From contig NZ_JAGIAW010000009.1 in the NCBI RefSeq assembly GCF_017744655.1, positions 248,001-312,000 on the forward strand: a stretch of DNA of 64,000 nucleotides. Direction: 5' to 3'. The stretch is from Devosia sp. (GTDB taxonomy: Bacteria > Pseudomonadota > Alphaproteobacteria > Rhizobiales > Devosiaceae). Positions 27,235 through 34,853 of this stretch are shown here, in pieces. The notes under the pieces are model-generated. The model saw only the letters and a program-made list of their open reading frames with translations. It did not search any database and was not told where the DNA came from. The position numbers were made by a program, and so were the translations under genes. How positions within the stretch are numbered: position 1 is the first letter of the stretch; every line of letters starts with the position of its first letter.

Positions 27235-27878
27235 CCATCCGCCACCATATCGACGACGATCTCCTCCTCGCCTATGCCTCGGGTAATCTCGCCGAAGGCT
27301 GGTCGCTGGCGGTTGCCTGCCATCTCGCCATGTGCCCGGAATGCCGGCGCACGCTCGCCACCGCGGAAGCTGCGGCCGGCGCCCTGATGGAAACCCTGCC
27401 CCCCGAGCCCGGCCCCGATGATTCCTGGGAACGCCTCAAGGCGCGCCTCCTCACCGAACCGCGGGACGTTGCCGAACCGGTGAAACGTCCGGCCAAGGCT
27501 ACTCTGCCCGAACCCCTGCGCTCCTATGTCGGCGGCGATCTTGATACGCTCAAATGGCGCAGCATGGGCACGGCCAAGCAGATCGTGATCCGCACCAATG
27601 ACAACGAGACCCAGGTGCGGCTCCTGCGCATCGGTGCCGGCACGCCCGTGCCCGAACACACTCATGGCGGTCGCGAACTGACCCTGGTTCTTACCGGCCG
27701 CTTCCACGACGAAGTCGACAGTTTTGGCCCCGGCGATCTTGAAGACGCCGATGGTTCGCTGACCCATCAGCCGGTGGCGGATCCCGAGGAAGATTGCATC
27801 TGCCTCGCCATCACTGACGCACCGCTAAAATTCCGCAGCCGTCTCATGCGGATCATCCAGCCGTTCCTCGGCATCTGA
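27231..27878 (+). CDS. chrR: ChrR-type zinc anti-sigma factor
   Basis: A 215-residue protein with two domains. The N-terminal anti-sigma domain has His6, His31, Cys35 and Cys38, the four positions that bind zinc in R. sphaeroides ChrR. The C-terminal cupin domain has His143, His145, Glu149 and His179 as likely metal ligands (PEHTHGGRELTLVL). It holds RpoE inactive until singlet oxygen or a related signal acts through the cupin domain. The complete ligand set suggests a fully functional sensor. Confidence 0.93.
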   Translation: MTIRHHIDDDLLLAYASGNLAEGWSLAVACHLAMCPECRRTLATAEAAAGALMETLPPEPGPDDSWERLKARLLTEPRDVAEPVKRPAKATLPEPLRSYVGGDLDTLKWRSMGTAKQIVIRTNDNETQVRLLRIGAGTPVPEHTHGGRELTLVLTGRFHDEVDSFGPGDLEDADGSLTHQPVADPEEDCICLAITDAPLKFRSRLMRIIQPFLGI

Positions 27879-27893
27879 GTTAAGGAGAAGACC

Positions 27894-28310
27894 ATGGCCG
27901 GACTTTCGCTGCTGACGCTGCTCGCCGCCTATGCGGGCGCCGCTGCGGTCTTCTTCGCCCTCGATTTCCTGTGGCTCTCGGTCATCGCCATCGGTTTCTA
28001 TCGCGCCGAAATCGGTACCCTGCTGCTCGAACGCCCCAATTTCATGGCGGCCAGCGCCTTCTACCTCTTCTATGTGGCCGGCATTGTCGGCTTTGCCGTG
28101 GTCCCGGCGGTCTCGGCCCAATCCTGGCTCTGGGCCGTCATTGCCGGCGTCGCCCTGGGTCTTATCGCTTATGGAACCTATGACATGACCAATCTCGCGA
28201 CCCTAAAAGATTGGTCATGGAAGGTCAGCGCCATTGACCTCTGCTGGGGGGGCTTCCTCAGCGGGCTCGCCGCCCTTGCCGGCTACTGGGCCGCCCGCCT
28301 CACCGCTTGA
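27894..28310 (+). CDS. DUF2177 family membrane protein
   Basis: A 138-residue protein with four predicted transmembrane helices. Family motifs are FFALDFLWLSVIAIGFYRAEIG, cut here by position to residues 20-39, and YGTYDMTNLATLKDW, an almost invariant DUF2177 string. Function is unknown. It starts 15 bp after chrR with AAGGAG upstream, so it belongs to the rpoE-chrR operon and is presumably stress-induced. Its last 11 bp overlap the end of the convergent SDR gene. Confidence 0.88.
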   Translation: MAGLSLLTLLAAYAGAAAVFFALDFLWLSVIAIGFYRAEIGTLLLERPNFMAASAFYLFYVAGIVGFAVVPAVSAQSWLWAVIAGVALGLIAYGTYDMTNLATLKDWSWKVSAIDLCWGGFLSGLAALAGYWAARLTA

Positions 28311-29031
28311 GTTTTGCAGCGATCGGCAGCGACAGCGCATAGGGCAAAATGCCCAGGAGCCGCAACGGCCAGATCAACCGGCGCGGGAAGGCGATTTCAA
28401 AGCCTTTTCCGTCGAGCCCGCGCAGGATCCTTTTCGCCGCATCCTCGGGCTCCAGCAAAGCCGGCATATCGAAATCGTTCTTGTCGGTCAGCCGCGTGCG
28501 CACAAAGCCCGGCGTCACCAGCCGCACGTCAACTTCGGGCCAGAGCTCGACGCGAAGACTCTGCGCCAGATTGACGATACCGGCCTTGGTCGCCGAATAG
28601 ACCTGCCCCTGCGGCAGGCCAAACAGCGCCGCCGCCGAACCGAATAGCACCAGCTGCCCGCCCTTTCGCAGGTGCTTTGCCGCACAGCGGGCGACATTGA
28701 ACGTCCCCGTCAAATTCGCCACAAAAATCGCTTCGGCCTTCTGCTGATCTGCCTTCAGTACCGAACCCGGATCATAGATCGCCGCCGTGACGATGACCCG
28801 ATCGAACGGCCCATGCGCCGCAGCCGCCTTTTCGAGCGAAGCAGGATCGATGACATCGGCCACAGCCCCGACATGCCCGGCCCCAAGTTCAGCCACCACC
28901 GCATCGAGTGCATCCCGCTTGCGACCGGACACGATGATTCGCGCGCCCTTTTGCGCATAAGCCTTGGCCAGCGCCGTGCCGATGCCGCTGCTGCCGCCGA
29001 TGATCCAGATTTTCTCGCCCGTCGCAGCCAT
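28300..29031 (-). CDS. Short-chain dehydrogenase/reductase
   Basis: A 243-residue classical SDR. Its cofactor motif is IIGGSSGIGTALAKAY and its catalytic residues are Ser in LVLFGSAAALFG and Y-x3-K in VYSATKAGI. SGRKR after beta-2 suggests NADPH preference. A hydrophobic C-terminal segment (WPLRLLGILPYALSLPI) suggests membrane association. AAGGAG precedes the ATG at 29031. SDRs also occur in the R. sphaeroides RpoE regulon, but no RpoE-type box was seen upstream of this one. The overlap with DUF2177 may couple their expression negatively. Confidence 0.88.
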   Translation of the reverse strand: MAATGEKIWIIGGSSGIGTALAKAYAQKGARIIVSGRKRDALDAVVAELGAGHVGAVADVIDPASLEKAAAAHGPFDRVIVTAAIYDPGSVLKADQQKAEAIFVANLTGTFNVARCAAKHLRKGGQLVLFGSAAALFGLPQGQVYSATKAGIVNLAQSLRVELWPEVDVRLVTPGFVRTRLTDKNDFDMPALLEPEDAAKRILRGLDGKGFEIAFPRRLIWPLRLLGILPYALSLPIAAKLKR

Positions 29032-29082
29032 GGAAATCTCCTTGTGTGAAGGAGATACGAGGCAAAGACGCATTTGGATGCG

Positions 29083-29125
29083 CAAAAAACACGAAAGCCC
29101 CGGACCGGGAGGTCACGGGGCTTTT
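29083..29125 (-). terminator. Rho-independent terminator of tRNA-Leu
   Basis: Reading leftward from the tRNA, AAAAGCCCCG pairs with CGGGGCTTTC across a 13-nt loop and is followed by GTGTTTTTT. Confidence 0.8.
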
Positions 29126-29138
29126 CGCATCGAGAAAT

Positions 29139-29223
29139 TGGTGCCCAGAAAAGGACTCGAACCTTCACGCCTTGCGGCACACGGACCTGAACCGTGCGCG
29201 TCTACCAATTCCGCCATCTGGGC
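29139..29223 (-). tRNA. tRNA-Leu (anticodon CAG)
   Basis: A class II tRNA. The acceptor is GCCCAGA / TCTGGGC, the D arm contains GGAATTGGTAGAC, the anticodon arm is CACGG-TTCAGGT-CCGTG, and there are a variable arm and the T arm GGTTCGAGTCC. The 3' CCA is encoded. CAG reads the CUG codon, the dominant leucine codon in this GC-rich genome. Confidence 0.96.
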
Positions 29224-29279
29224 GACGGGCGTGTAACTAGGGCCCAGCCATTTCAAAGTCAACGGGCTTGTGACGGTTT

Positions 29280-29642
29280 TTAGAAGTTTGCCCCATCCCA
29301 ATGCTTTATCGCCTCTCGATCGACCTTGGGCGGGTTTTCGAGGCAGTTCACATTGATCATGTACATGACATTACCCTTGCCGTCGGAACCCCGGGCAAAG
29401 CTCTCAATGCCGCAGGTCTTGCAGAAGAGATGGTCGATCATTTCGGTATTGAACCGATAGGTCGTCAGGTTCTCCGCCCCCGAGATCAGCGTGAAATCGG
29501 CTTCCGGCATGGACTGCATCACCCAGCCCAGCCGCCGGCAGCGCGAACAGTTGCAATCGCCGAGGCCCGAAAGATCGGTATGGGCCGAAAAGCGCACGGC
29601 GCCGCAATGGCACTGGCCTTCATAATCCTGCTTTTGGGGCAT
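29280..29642 (-). CDS. GFA family zinc-binding protein
   Basis: A 120-residue protein of the GFA (glutathione-dependent formaldehyde-activating enzyme-like) family. The zinc ligands are visible: CHC (Cys11, Cys13), CNCSRC (Cys30, Cys32, Cys35) and FCKTCG (about 83-86). Gfa was named for catalysing formaldehyde-glutathione adduct formation, but most paralogues are uncharacterised. It stands alone, on the opposite strand to the NDUFA9-like gene. Confidence 0.9.
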   Translation of the reverse strand: MPQKQDYEGQCHCGAVRFSAHTDLSGLGDCNCSRCRRLGWVMQSMPEADFTLISGAENLTTYRFNTEMIDHLFCKTCGIESFARGSDGKGNVMYMINVNCLENPPKVDREAIKHWDGANF

Positions 29643-29786
29643 TTTGATCTCCTTGACTAGAACAAATCAAGAACATATTCTGTTAGGAGTCAAGCGCGAG
29701 AATATCACGATTTCCTCGACATCGGCGGCTTGGCTGGGATAGAAGCATTCCAAACTTTGTGCCCAAACGCCTTGCCGGAGTCCAAA

Positions 29787-30785
29787 ATGGATCGCTTCTC
29801 TCCCAAACTCGTCACTGTCTTTGGCGGTTCGGGATTTGTCGGCACCCATCTGGCCCAGGTTCTGGCCCGCGCCGGTTATCGTGTGCGCCTCGCCGTACGA
29901 CGCCCGGATCTCGCCGGGGACGCGAAAATGCTCGGCGGCGTCGGCCAGATCGTGCCGATCCAGGCCAATATCCGCAATGAAGCTTCCGTCCAGCGCGCGG
30001 TTGCCGGCGCCGATGTGGTGATCAATCTCGTCGGCCTCGGCTATGAAAGCGGCAAGCAGACTTTTGCCGCCGTCAATGTCGAAGGCGCCGCCACCGTCGC
30101 CCGCGCCGCCAAGGCCGCTGGCGCCTCGGCTCTGGTCCATCTTTCCGCCCTCGGCGTCGATAAAGCTGCCGAAGTCAGCACCTATGCCGCGAGCAAGCTC
30201 GCCGGCGAAGAGGCTGTGTTGGCTGCCTATCCGCAGGCCGTCATCCTGCGTCCCTCGCTGATGTTCGGCCATGGCGACGGGTTCTTCAACAAGATGGGTT
30301 CCCTCGCTCGTGGCCTGCCGGTCATGCCGGTGATTTCGGGCGCCTCGCGCTTCCAGCCGGTGCATGTCGGCGACGTTGCCGAAGCCATCGTCGCTGCCGC
30401 CGAAGGCAAGGTGAAGACCGGAAAGGTCTATGAACTCGGTGGTCCCACCATCGAGACCCAGAAGGAGCTTCTCGCCCGCGTGCTGCGCGAAACCGGCCGC
30501 AGTCGCCCGCTCGTGGCCCTGCCGTCCGGCCTTGCCAAGCTTTTTGCCCTGCCCTTCGCCATTCTGCCGGTCGCTCCGCTGGTGACAGCGGACCAGATCG
30601 AACTGCTCGGCGTCGACAATGTCGTCTCCGATGCTGCGATCAAGGACAAGCGCACACTTGCGGCCTTCGGCATCACGCCGACCTCGATGGATACGATTCT
30701 GCCGCAATATCTGTGGCGCTTCAGCAAGCACGGCCAGTTCGATCGCCCCAAGACCGGCGACGTCTCTCTGGCAAACAGCCGCTAA
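29787..30785 (+). CDS. Complex I NDUFA9-like NAD(P)-binding protein
   Basis: A 332-residue atypical SDR. The cofactor motif VTVFGGSGFVGTHLAQVL lies at the N-terminus, then LVGLGYESGKQTFAAVN and VHLSALGVDKAAEVSTYAAS, where a Y-x3-K pair is replaced by Y-A-A-S-K. RPSLMFGHGDGFFN and FQPVHVGDVAEAI are typical of the NDUFA9 group. Alphaproteobacterial members are often annotated as complex I accessory proteins, but a role in ubiquinone biosynthesis or lipid metabolism is also possible. ATG 29787 matches the family N-terminus. Confidence 0.87.
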   Translation: MDRFSPKLVTVFGGSGFVGTHLAQVLARAGYRVRLAVRRPDLAGDAKMLGGVGQIVPIQANIRNEASVQRAVAGADVVINLVGLGYESGKQTFAAVNVEGAATVARAAKAAGASALVHLSALGVDKAAEVSTYAASKLAGEEAVLAAYPQAVILRPSLMFGHGDGFFNKMGSLARGLPVMPVISGASRFQPVHVGDVAEAIVAAAEGKVKTGKVYELGGPTIETQKELLARVLRETGRSRPLVALPSGLAKLFALPFAILPVAPLVTADQIELLGVDNVVSDAAIKDKRTLAAFGITPTSMDTILPQYLWRFSKHGQFDRPKTGDVSLANSR

Positions 30786-30855
30786 AAAAATCCGAAACTG
30801 CTAGGCATTTTCGGGAGACATGCTGTAGTTCCGGGGCAGCAAGCCCCGGACTATC

Positions 30856-32055
30856 ATGACTTCAACCGCCCAAATCGAATACCTCGGCCACAAGGGCGAG
30901 GGCGTCGCCCTTATTGATGGCGAGCGTGTCTTTGTGCCCTTCGCCCTGCCCGGCGAAGAGGTGATGCTCACCCGCGACGACGACCGCGGTACGCTGCTTG
31001 AAGTTTTGACGCCTTCTGCCGACCGTCAGGCCCCCTTCTGCCCCCATTTTGGTGTCTGCGGCGGATGCCAGCTCCAACATCTGGCGCCCGAGGCTTATCG
31101 CGCCTTCAAGATCGGTCTTGTCGAAACCCCGCTGCGGCAGGCCGGCATTGAGGCAAAAGTCGAAAAATTCGTCGATGCAGGCGGCACGGGGCGCCGTCGC
31201 GCAACCCTCCATGCGCGAAAAGATGCTGCTGGTTACATGCGCCTGCGCAGTCACGACCTCCTTGATCTTGATATCTGCCCCATTCTGGTGCCTTCGCTCA
31301 GGCAGGCTCCGGATATAGCCCGGGCCATTGGCGCCATGATCGGCCCCTGCGACGTGAGCTTTACCGCGACCGATACGGGCATCGACGTTTCCGTCAGAAG
31401 CGCAGTAAAGGGCCTCAAGGGCGACCGGCTGACTGGGCTGGGCAACCGCTTCCGCCTTGCCCGGCTCGCCTTCAACGGGGAAATGCTCTTCCTTTCGCAG
31501 ATGCCGCGCGTCAGCATGGGCAAGGGCGAGGTAGAGCTACCCATCGGCAGTTTTCTGCAAGCCACCAGCGAAGCCGAACAGGCACTGGCCGACTACGTGA
31601 CCGCAGCCGTCGGCAAGGCCAGATCAGTCGCCGATCTCTTTTGCGGCATCGGCCCCTTTGCCCTGCGTCTTGCCGAAAAGTCGACGGTCTTCGCGGCCGA
31701 TAGCGACAAGCCGGGCGTAGCCGCCCTCGACAAGGCCGTGCGCCATGCCAAGGGCCTCAAGGCAGTCACCGCCAAGGCACGGGATCTCTTTCGCGACCCC
31801 CTGACCCGATTCGAGCTCGACTACGACTGCGTGGTGCTCGATCCGCCGCGGGCCGGCGCCGATGCACAGGTCAGGGAAATCGCAATGTCGAAGCTCGGCC
31901 ATGTCGTCATGGTCGCCTGCGATCCGAAGAGCTTTGCGCGCGACGCTTCAACCTTGATGAAATCGGGCTTTTCCATGTCAGAATTGACCGCTTTCGATCA
32001 GTTTGTGTGGTCAAGCCATATCGAAATCGCCGCAAAATTCATCCGTGGGCGTTAA
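30856..32055 (+). CDS. TrmA/RlmC/RlmD-family RNA (uracil-5-)methyltransferase
   Basis: A 399-residue SAM-dependent methyltransferase. An N-terminal TRAM-like segment (EYLGHKGEGVALIDGERVFV) is followed by iron-sulfur cysteines Cys62, Cys68 and Cys71 (FCPHFGVCGGCQLQ) and a fourth in DICPIL. The SAM motif is ADLFCGIGPFAL. The catalytic nucleophile is the Cys in VMVACDPKSFARD, after VLDPPRAG. The Fe-S motif points to the RlmD/RumA branch acting on 23S rRNA, but the exact uridine (747 or 1939) is not decided. Confidence 0.9.
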   Translation: MTSTAQIEYLGHKGEGVALIDGERVFVPFALPGEEVMLTRDDDRGTLLEVLTPSADRQAPFCPHFGVCGGCQLQHLAPEAYRAFKIGLVETPLRQAGIEAKVEKFVDAGGTGRRRATLHARKDAAGYMRLRSHDLLDLDICPILVPSLRQAPDIARAIGAMIGPCDVSFTATDTGIDVSVRSAVKGLKGDRLTGLGNRFRLARLAFNGEMLFLSQMPRVSMGKGEVELPIGSFLQATSEAEQALADYVTAAVGKARSVADLFCGIGPFALRLAEKSTVFAADSDKPGVAALDKAVRHAKGLKAVTAKARDLFRDPLTRFELDYDCVVLDPPRAGADAQVREIAMSKLGHVVMVACDPKSFARDASTLMKSGFSMSELTAFDQFVWSSHIEIAAKFIRGR

Positions 32056-32257
32056 GTTCTTTTCGTCAAAGCAACGGATTTTATTAAGCTATCACCGGTA
32101 ATTAGCCTGCCACTCCGGTTTGAGAGTCCCGCGCAAGCCGTTCACATTTCTCTATAATCGGCAACCGATCCGATCCTTGCCACGTTTTCCAGGCATAACT
32201 TTTTCCGTTCAATCATAACGCATGGCGTAGCTATGCCCTTTTTGCTGGAGAACGATC

Positions 32258-32644
32258 ATGTTCAAGGCATTTGCAGCCACGACTATCGCCCTCGCTGCCC
32301 TTGCAGCACCCGCCATGGCCCAATCCGCCGCCAATCCGGACGGCGTTTGGAAGGACAAGTGGGGCACGACCTTTACTTTCTCGACCTGCGGTGATGGCAC
32401 CCAGCTTTGCGGTATTCTCAACGATGTGCAGGGTAATTCGCGGACCGAAGAAAACCTGGCTTTCGTGAATAAGCAGGTTGTCTCGGCCGAACAGACCGCG
32501 CCCAACAAGTGGGAAGGTCAGATTGCCATGAACGGCAGCACCGCCAAGGCGATCGTGGAAGTGAAGGATACCAATACCCTCACGATCACGGGCTGCCGCG
32601 CAGCCATCCTGTGCCAGACCCTGACCTACGAGAAGGTCTCGTAA
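32258..32644 (+). CDS. Secreted DUF2147 domain protein
   Basis: A 128-residue exported protein. A Sec signal peptide ends near AMAQS (residues 18-23). The mature part starts NPDGVWKDKWGTTFTF, and CGDGTQLCG provides a likely disulfide, as do the two cysteines in GCRAAILC. DUF2147 proteins form small lipocalin-like beta barrels; their role is unknown. The 203-bp gap upstream is AT-rich, suggesting its own promoter, and a strong terminator follows. Confidence 0.85.
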   Translation: MFKAFAATTIALAALAAPAMAQSAANPDGVWKDKWGTTFTFSTCGDGTQLCGILNDVQGNSRTEENLAFVNKQVVSAEQTAPNKWEGQIAMNGSTAKAIVEVKDTNTLTITGCRAAILCQTLTYEKVS

Positions 32645-32660
32645 GAGCTCTTTGCTAATG

Positions 32661-32691
32661 AAAAGGCCCCGGTTTGCCGGGGCCTTTTTTT
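32661..32691. terminator. Bidirectional terminator after the DUF2147 gene
   Basis: AAAAGGCCCCGG-TTTG-CCGGGGCCTTTT with a run of seven T. It ends 3 bp before the stop codon of the convergent isomerase gene, so it can serve both. Confidence 0.92.
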
Positions 32692-32694
32692 GTT

Positions 32695-33519
32695 TCAGCA
32701 GACGGTCGCGACGCGCTCCTTGATCGTCGCCAGCACTTCATCGCCCGGCCGCTTCCACCAATTGTCCTGAGAGAAAATCTCGACTTCCTGCGGACCGAAA
32801 AAGCCTGCCTCCTCGATCATTCTCCGAATGGCCTTCAGGTCAATGACCCCATCGCCCATCATACCGCGATCGAGCAGCATGTCCCTCGTCGGCACCAGCC
32901 AATCGCAGATATGGTGCGCAAAGATGCGCTTCATCCGCCCAGCCCGGGCGATGGCCTGCGCCAGGTTCGGGTCCCACCAGACATGATAGACGTCAATCGC
33001 CACACCAACGGTTTCGCCCAGCGTTTCGCAGATATCGAGCGCCTGATCCAAGGTGTTCACGCAGGCCCGGTCGGCAGCATACATTGGGTGAAGCGGTTCG
33101 ATGGCGATCTTTACGCCTGAAGCCTTGGCATGGGGCAACATGGCGGCAATACCATCGCTCACCATCTGGCGGGCCGCCGGCAGGTCCTTGGACGAGCCCG
33201 GCAGGCCGCCGACGACGAGCACCAGGCAATCGGCATTGAGCGCCGCCGCCTCATCAATGGCGCGCAGATTGTCGTCGATCTGCTTCTGTCGCCCCTCGGC
33301 CGTTTCCGCCGGAAACATGCCGCCGCGGCAAACGCCTGTTACCTGCAGCTTGTTGGTTTTGACGATGCGCGCCGCCTCATCAAGGCCGATGGCCGCGATC
33401 TGGTCGCGCCAGGGCGAAATGGCGGTGATCCCGGCACGCAGGCACCCATCCACCGCTTCGGCAAAACCCCATTGCTGACGCGTCGTGGCGAGATTGAGCG
33501 AAATCTTTCTTTCGGTCAT
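32695..33519 (-). CDS. Sugar phosphate isomerase/epimerase family TIM-barrel protein
   Basis: A 274-residue AP-endonuclease-2-like TIM barrel. Metal-binding segments of the family are visible: AIEPLHPMY (Glu and His), VAIDVYHVWWDPNL (Asp and His) and HICDWL. Such enzymes act as epimerases, isomerases, dehydratases or beta-eliminating lyases on sugars and keto-sugars. It is the last gene of an operon with DUF993 and a Gfo/Idh/MocA dehydrogenase, and its ATG overlaps the DUF993 stop (ATGA). It would act on the oxidised product of the dehydrogenase; that order is inference. Confidence 0.87.
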   Translation of the reverse strand: MTERKISLNLATTRQQWGFAEAVDGCLRAGITAISPWRDQIAAIGLDEAARIVKTNKLQVTGVCRGGMFPAETAEGRQKQIDDNLRAIDEAAALNADCLVLVVGGLPGSSKDLPAARQMVSDGIAAMLPHAKASGVKIAIEPLHPMYAADRACVNTLDQALDICETLGETVGVAIDVYHVWWDPNLAQAIARAGRMKRIFAHHICDWLVPTRDMLLDRGMMGDGVIDLKAIRRMIEEAGFFGPQEVEIFSQDNWWKRPGDEVLATIKERVATVC

Positions 33520-34685
33520 GCCGCAACTCCATTCACCTGCAGGACAGCCTTCATCCGTGCCGTCGCCAGCTCCGGGTCGGCCAGCACGCGAGCCTTGTCG
33601 GCCAAGCGGAAAAGCTCGGAAAGGTGCTGCACCGAGCGGGTCGACTGCTGCCCGCCGATCATCTGGAAATGGTCCTGCAGCCTGTTGAGATAAGCGAGGA
33701 AGACGACGCCGGTCTTATAGAACCGGGTCGGCGCCGCAAAGATATGGCGGCTGAGCGGCACCGTGGGTTCCAAGATATCGAAGAACTCATTGCTATCGCC
33801 GCGACCGAGCGCGGCAAGGCCCGCCGAGGCGGCCGGCGCAATCGCGTCAAAAATGCCCAGCAGGGCATGGGAAAAGCCCTGGTCGTCGCCGGCGATCAGT
33901 TCGGCATAGTTGAAATCGTCGCCCGTATACATTTTTACGCCTGCCGGCAGACGGCGACGCATGGCGATCTCTTTTTCCGCGGACAACAGCGAGATTTTGA
34001 TGCCGTCCACCTTGTCGGCATTGGCAGCGATGACATCGAGACAGACATCCATGGCTGCGTCGTGGTCGATATTGCCCCAATAGCCCTGCAGCGCCGGATC
34101 GAACATTTCCCCGAGCCAGTGCATGATCACCGGCTGTTTTACATTGGACAGCACATGGCCATAGACGCGGGCATAATCGTCCGGCGACTTGGCCGCCGCT
34201 GCAAGCGCGCGGCTTGCCATCAGAATGACACGGCCGCCTTCGCCTTCCACAAAGCCGACCTGCTCGTCATAAGCGCGCAGAATATCGTCAATGGTGACAT
34301 CGGGGCCGGGGGCCAGGTGATCGGTGCCGGCGCCATAGGCAATGAGCGAATCATCACGCGTCCGCGCTTCGGCTTGCGCCCGGCGAATAAGCTCCTTGGC
34401 TTCCGTCCAGGTCAGCCCCATGCCGCGCTGGGCGGTATCCATGGCTTCGGCAACGCCAAGGCCGAGATCCCACATGCGATGGCGGAATTTGAGCGTCGTG
34501 TCCCAATCGATTGCCGGGGTCAGCCAGGGATCGTTTGATGCCAGGGGATCGGCCACGACATGCGCCGCCGAATAGGCGATGCGCGGAAAATCGGCCGATT
34601 TGAATTTGACGAAGGGGATGGGATCGCCGGTCAGCGTATAGGGCGTGATGGAGCGGTCGGGATTGGGCAGGTTGATGGTCGGCAT
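33516..34685 (-). CDS. DUF993 family protein, dihydrodipicolinate-synthase-like
   Basis: A 389-residue protein of the DUF993 family, a long relative of the DHDPS/N-acetylneuraminate lyase aldolases. Recognisable parts are TLKFRHRMWDLGLGVAEAMD, LIAYGAGTDHL and VDGIKISLLSAEKEIAM, where the Lys may be the Schiff-base lysine of the DHDPS fold. Function is not established. ATG 34685 has GAGGGGG upstream; an in-frame ATG at 34703 lies inside the repeat element and is less likely. In this operon it would be the step that splits a keto-sugar into smaller pieces (inference). Confidence 0.83.
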   Translation of the reverse strand: MPTINLPNPDRSITPYTLTGDPIPFVKFKSADFPRIAYSAAHVVADPLASNDPWLTPAIDWDTTLKFRHRMWDLGLGVAEAMDTAQRGMGLTWTEAKELIRRAQAEARTRDDSLIAYGAGTDHLAPGPDVTIDDILRAYDEQVGFVEGEGGRVILMASRALAAAAKSPDDYARVYGHVLSNVKQPVIMHWLGEMFDPALQGYWGNIDHDAAMDVCLDVIAANADKVDGIKISLLSAEKEIAMRRRLPAGVKMYTGDDFNYAELIAGDDQGFSHALLGIFDAIAPAASAGLAALGRGDSNEFFDILEPTVPLSRHIFAAPTRFYKTGVVFLAYLNRLQDHFQMIGGQQSTRSVQHLSELFRLADKARVLADPELATARMKAVLQVNGVAA

Positions 34686-34694
34686 GGTGGGTGT

Positions 34695-34832
34695 CCCCCT
34701 CATCCGGCGCTGCGCGCCACCTTCTCCCCGATGGGGAGAAGAATGGGCCGGCGGCCGTTCAAACTCGGTGCCCCCATTCCTCTCCCCATCGGGGAGAGGG
34801 TGGATCGGCCGGAGGCCGAGACGGGTGAGGGG
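34695..34832. repeat. Intergenic palindromic element inside the DUF993 operon
   Basis: The element opens with CCCCCTCATCCGG and closes with GACGGGTGAGGGGG, the two ends pairing imperfectly. Inside are two perfect hairpins, CTTCTCCCC-GAT-GGGGAGAAG (34721-34741) and CCTCTCCCC-ATC-GGGGAGAGG (34779-34799), that also pair with each other. It fills the gap between the Gfo/Idh/MocA and DUF993 genes, so it is transcribed. It appears to be a dispersed Hyphomicrobiales-type intergenic repeat. Confidence 0.75.
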
Positions 34833-34853
34833 GTGTTTCCCGTCCGGCGCTGA

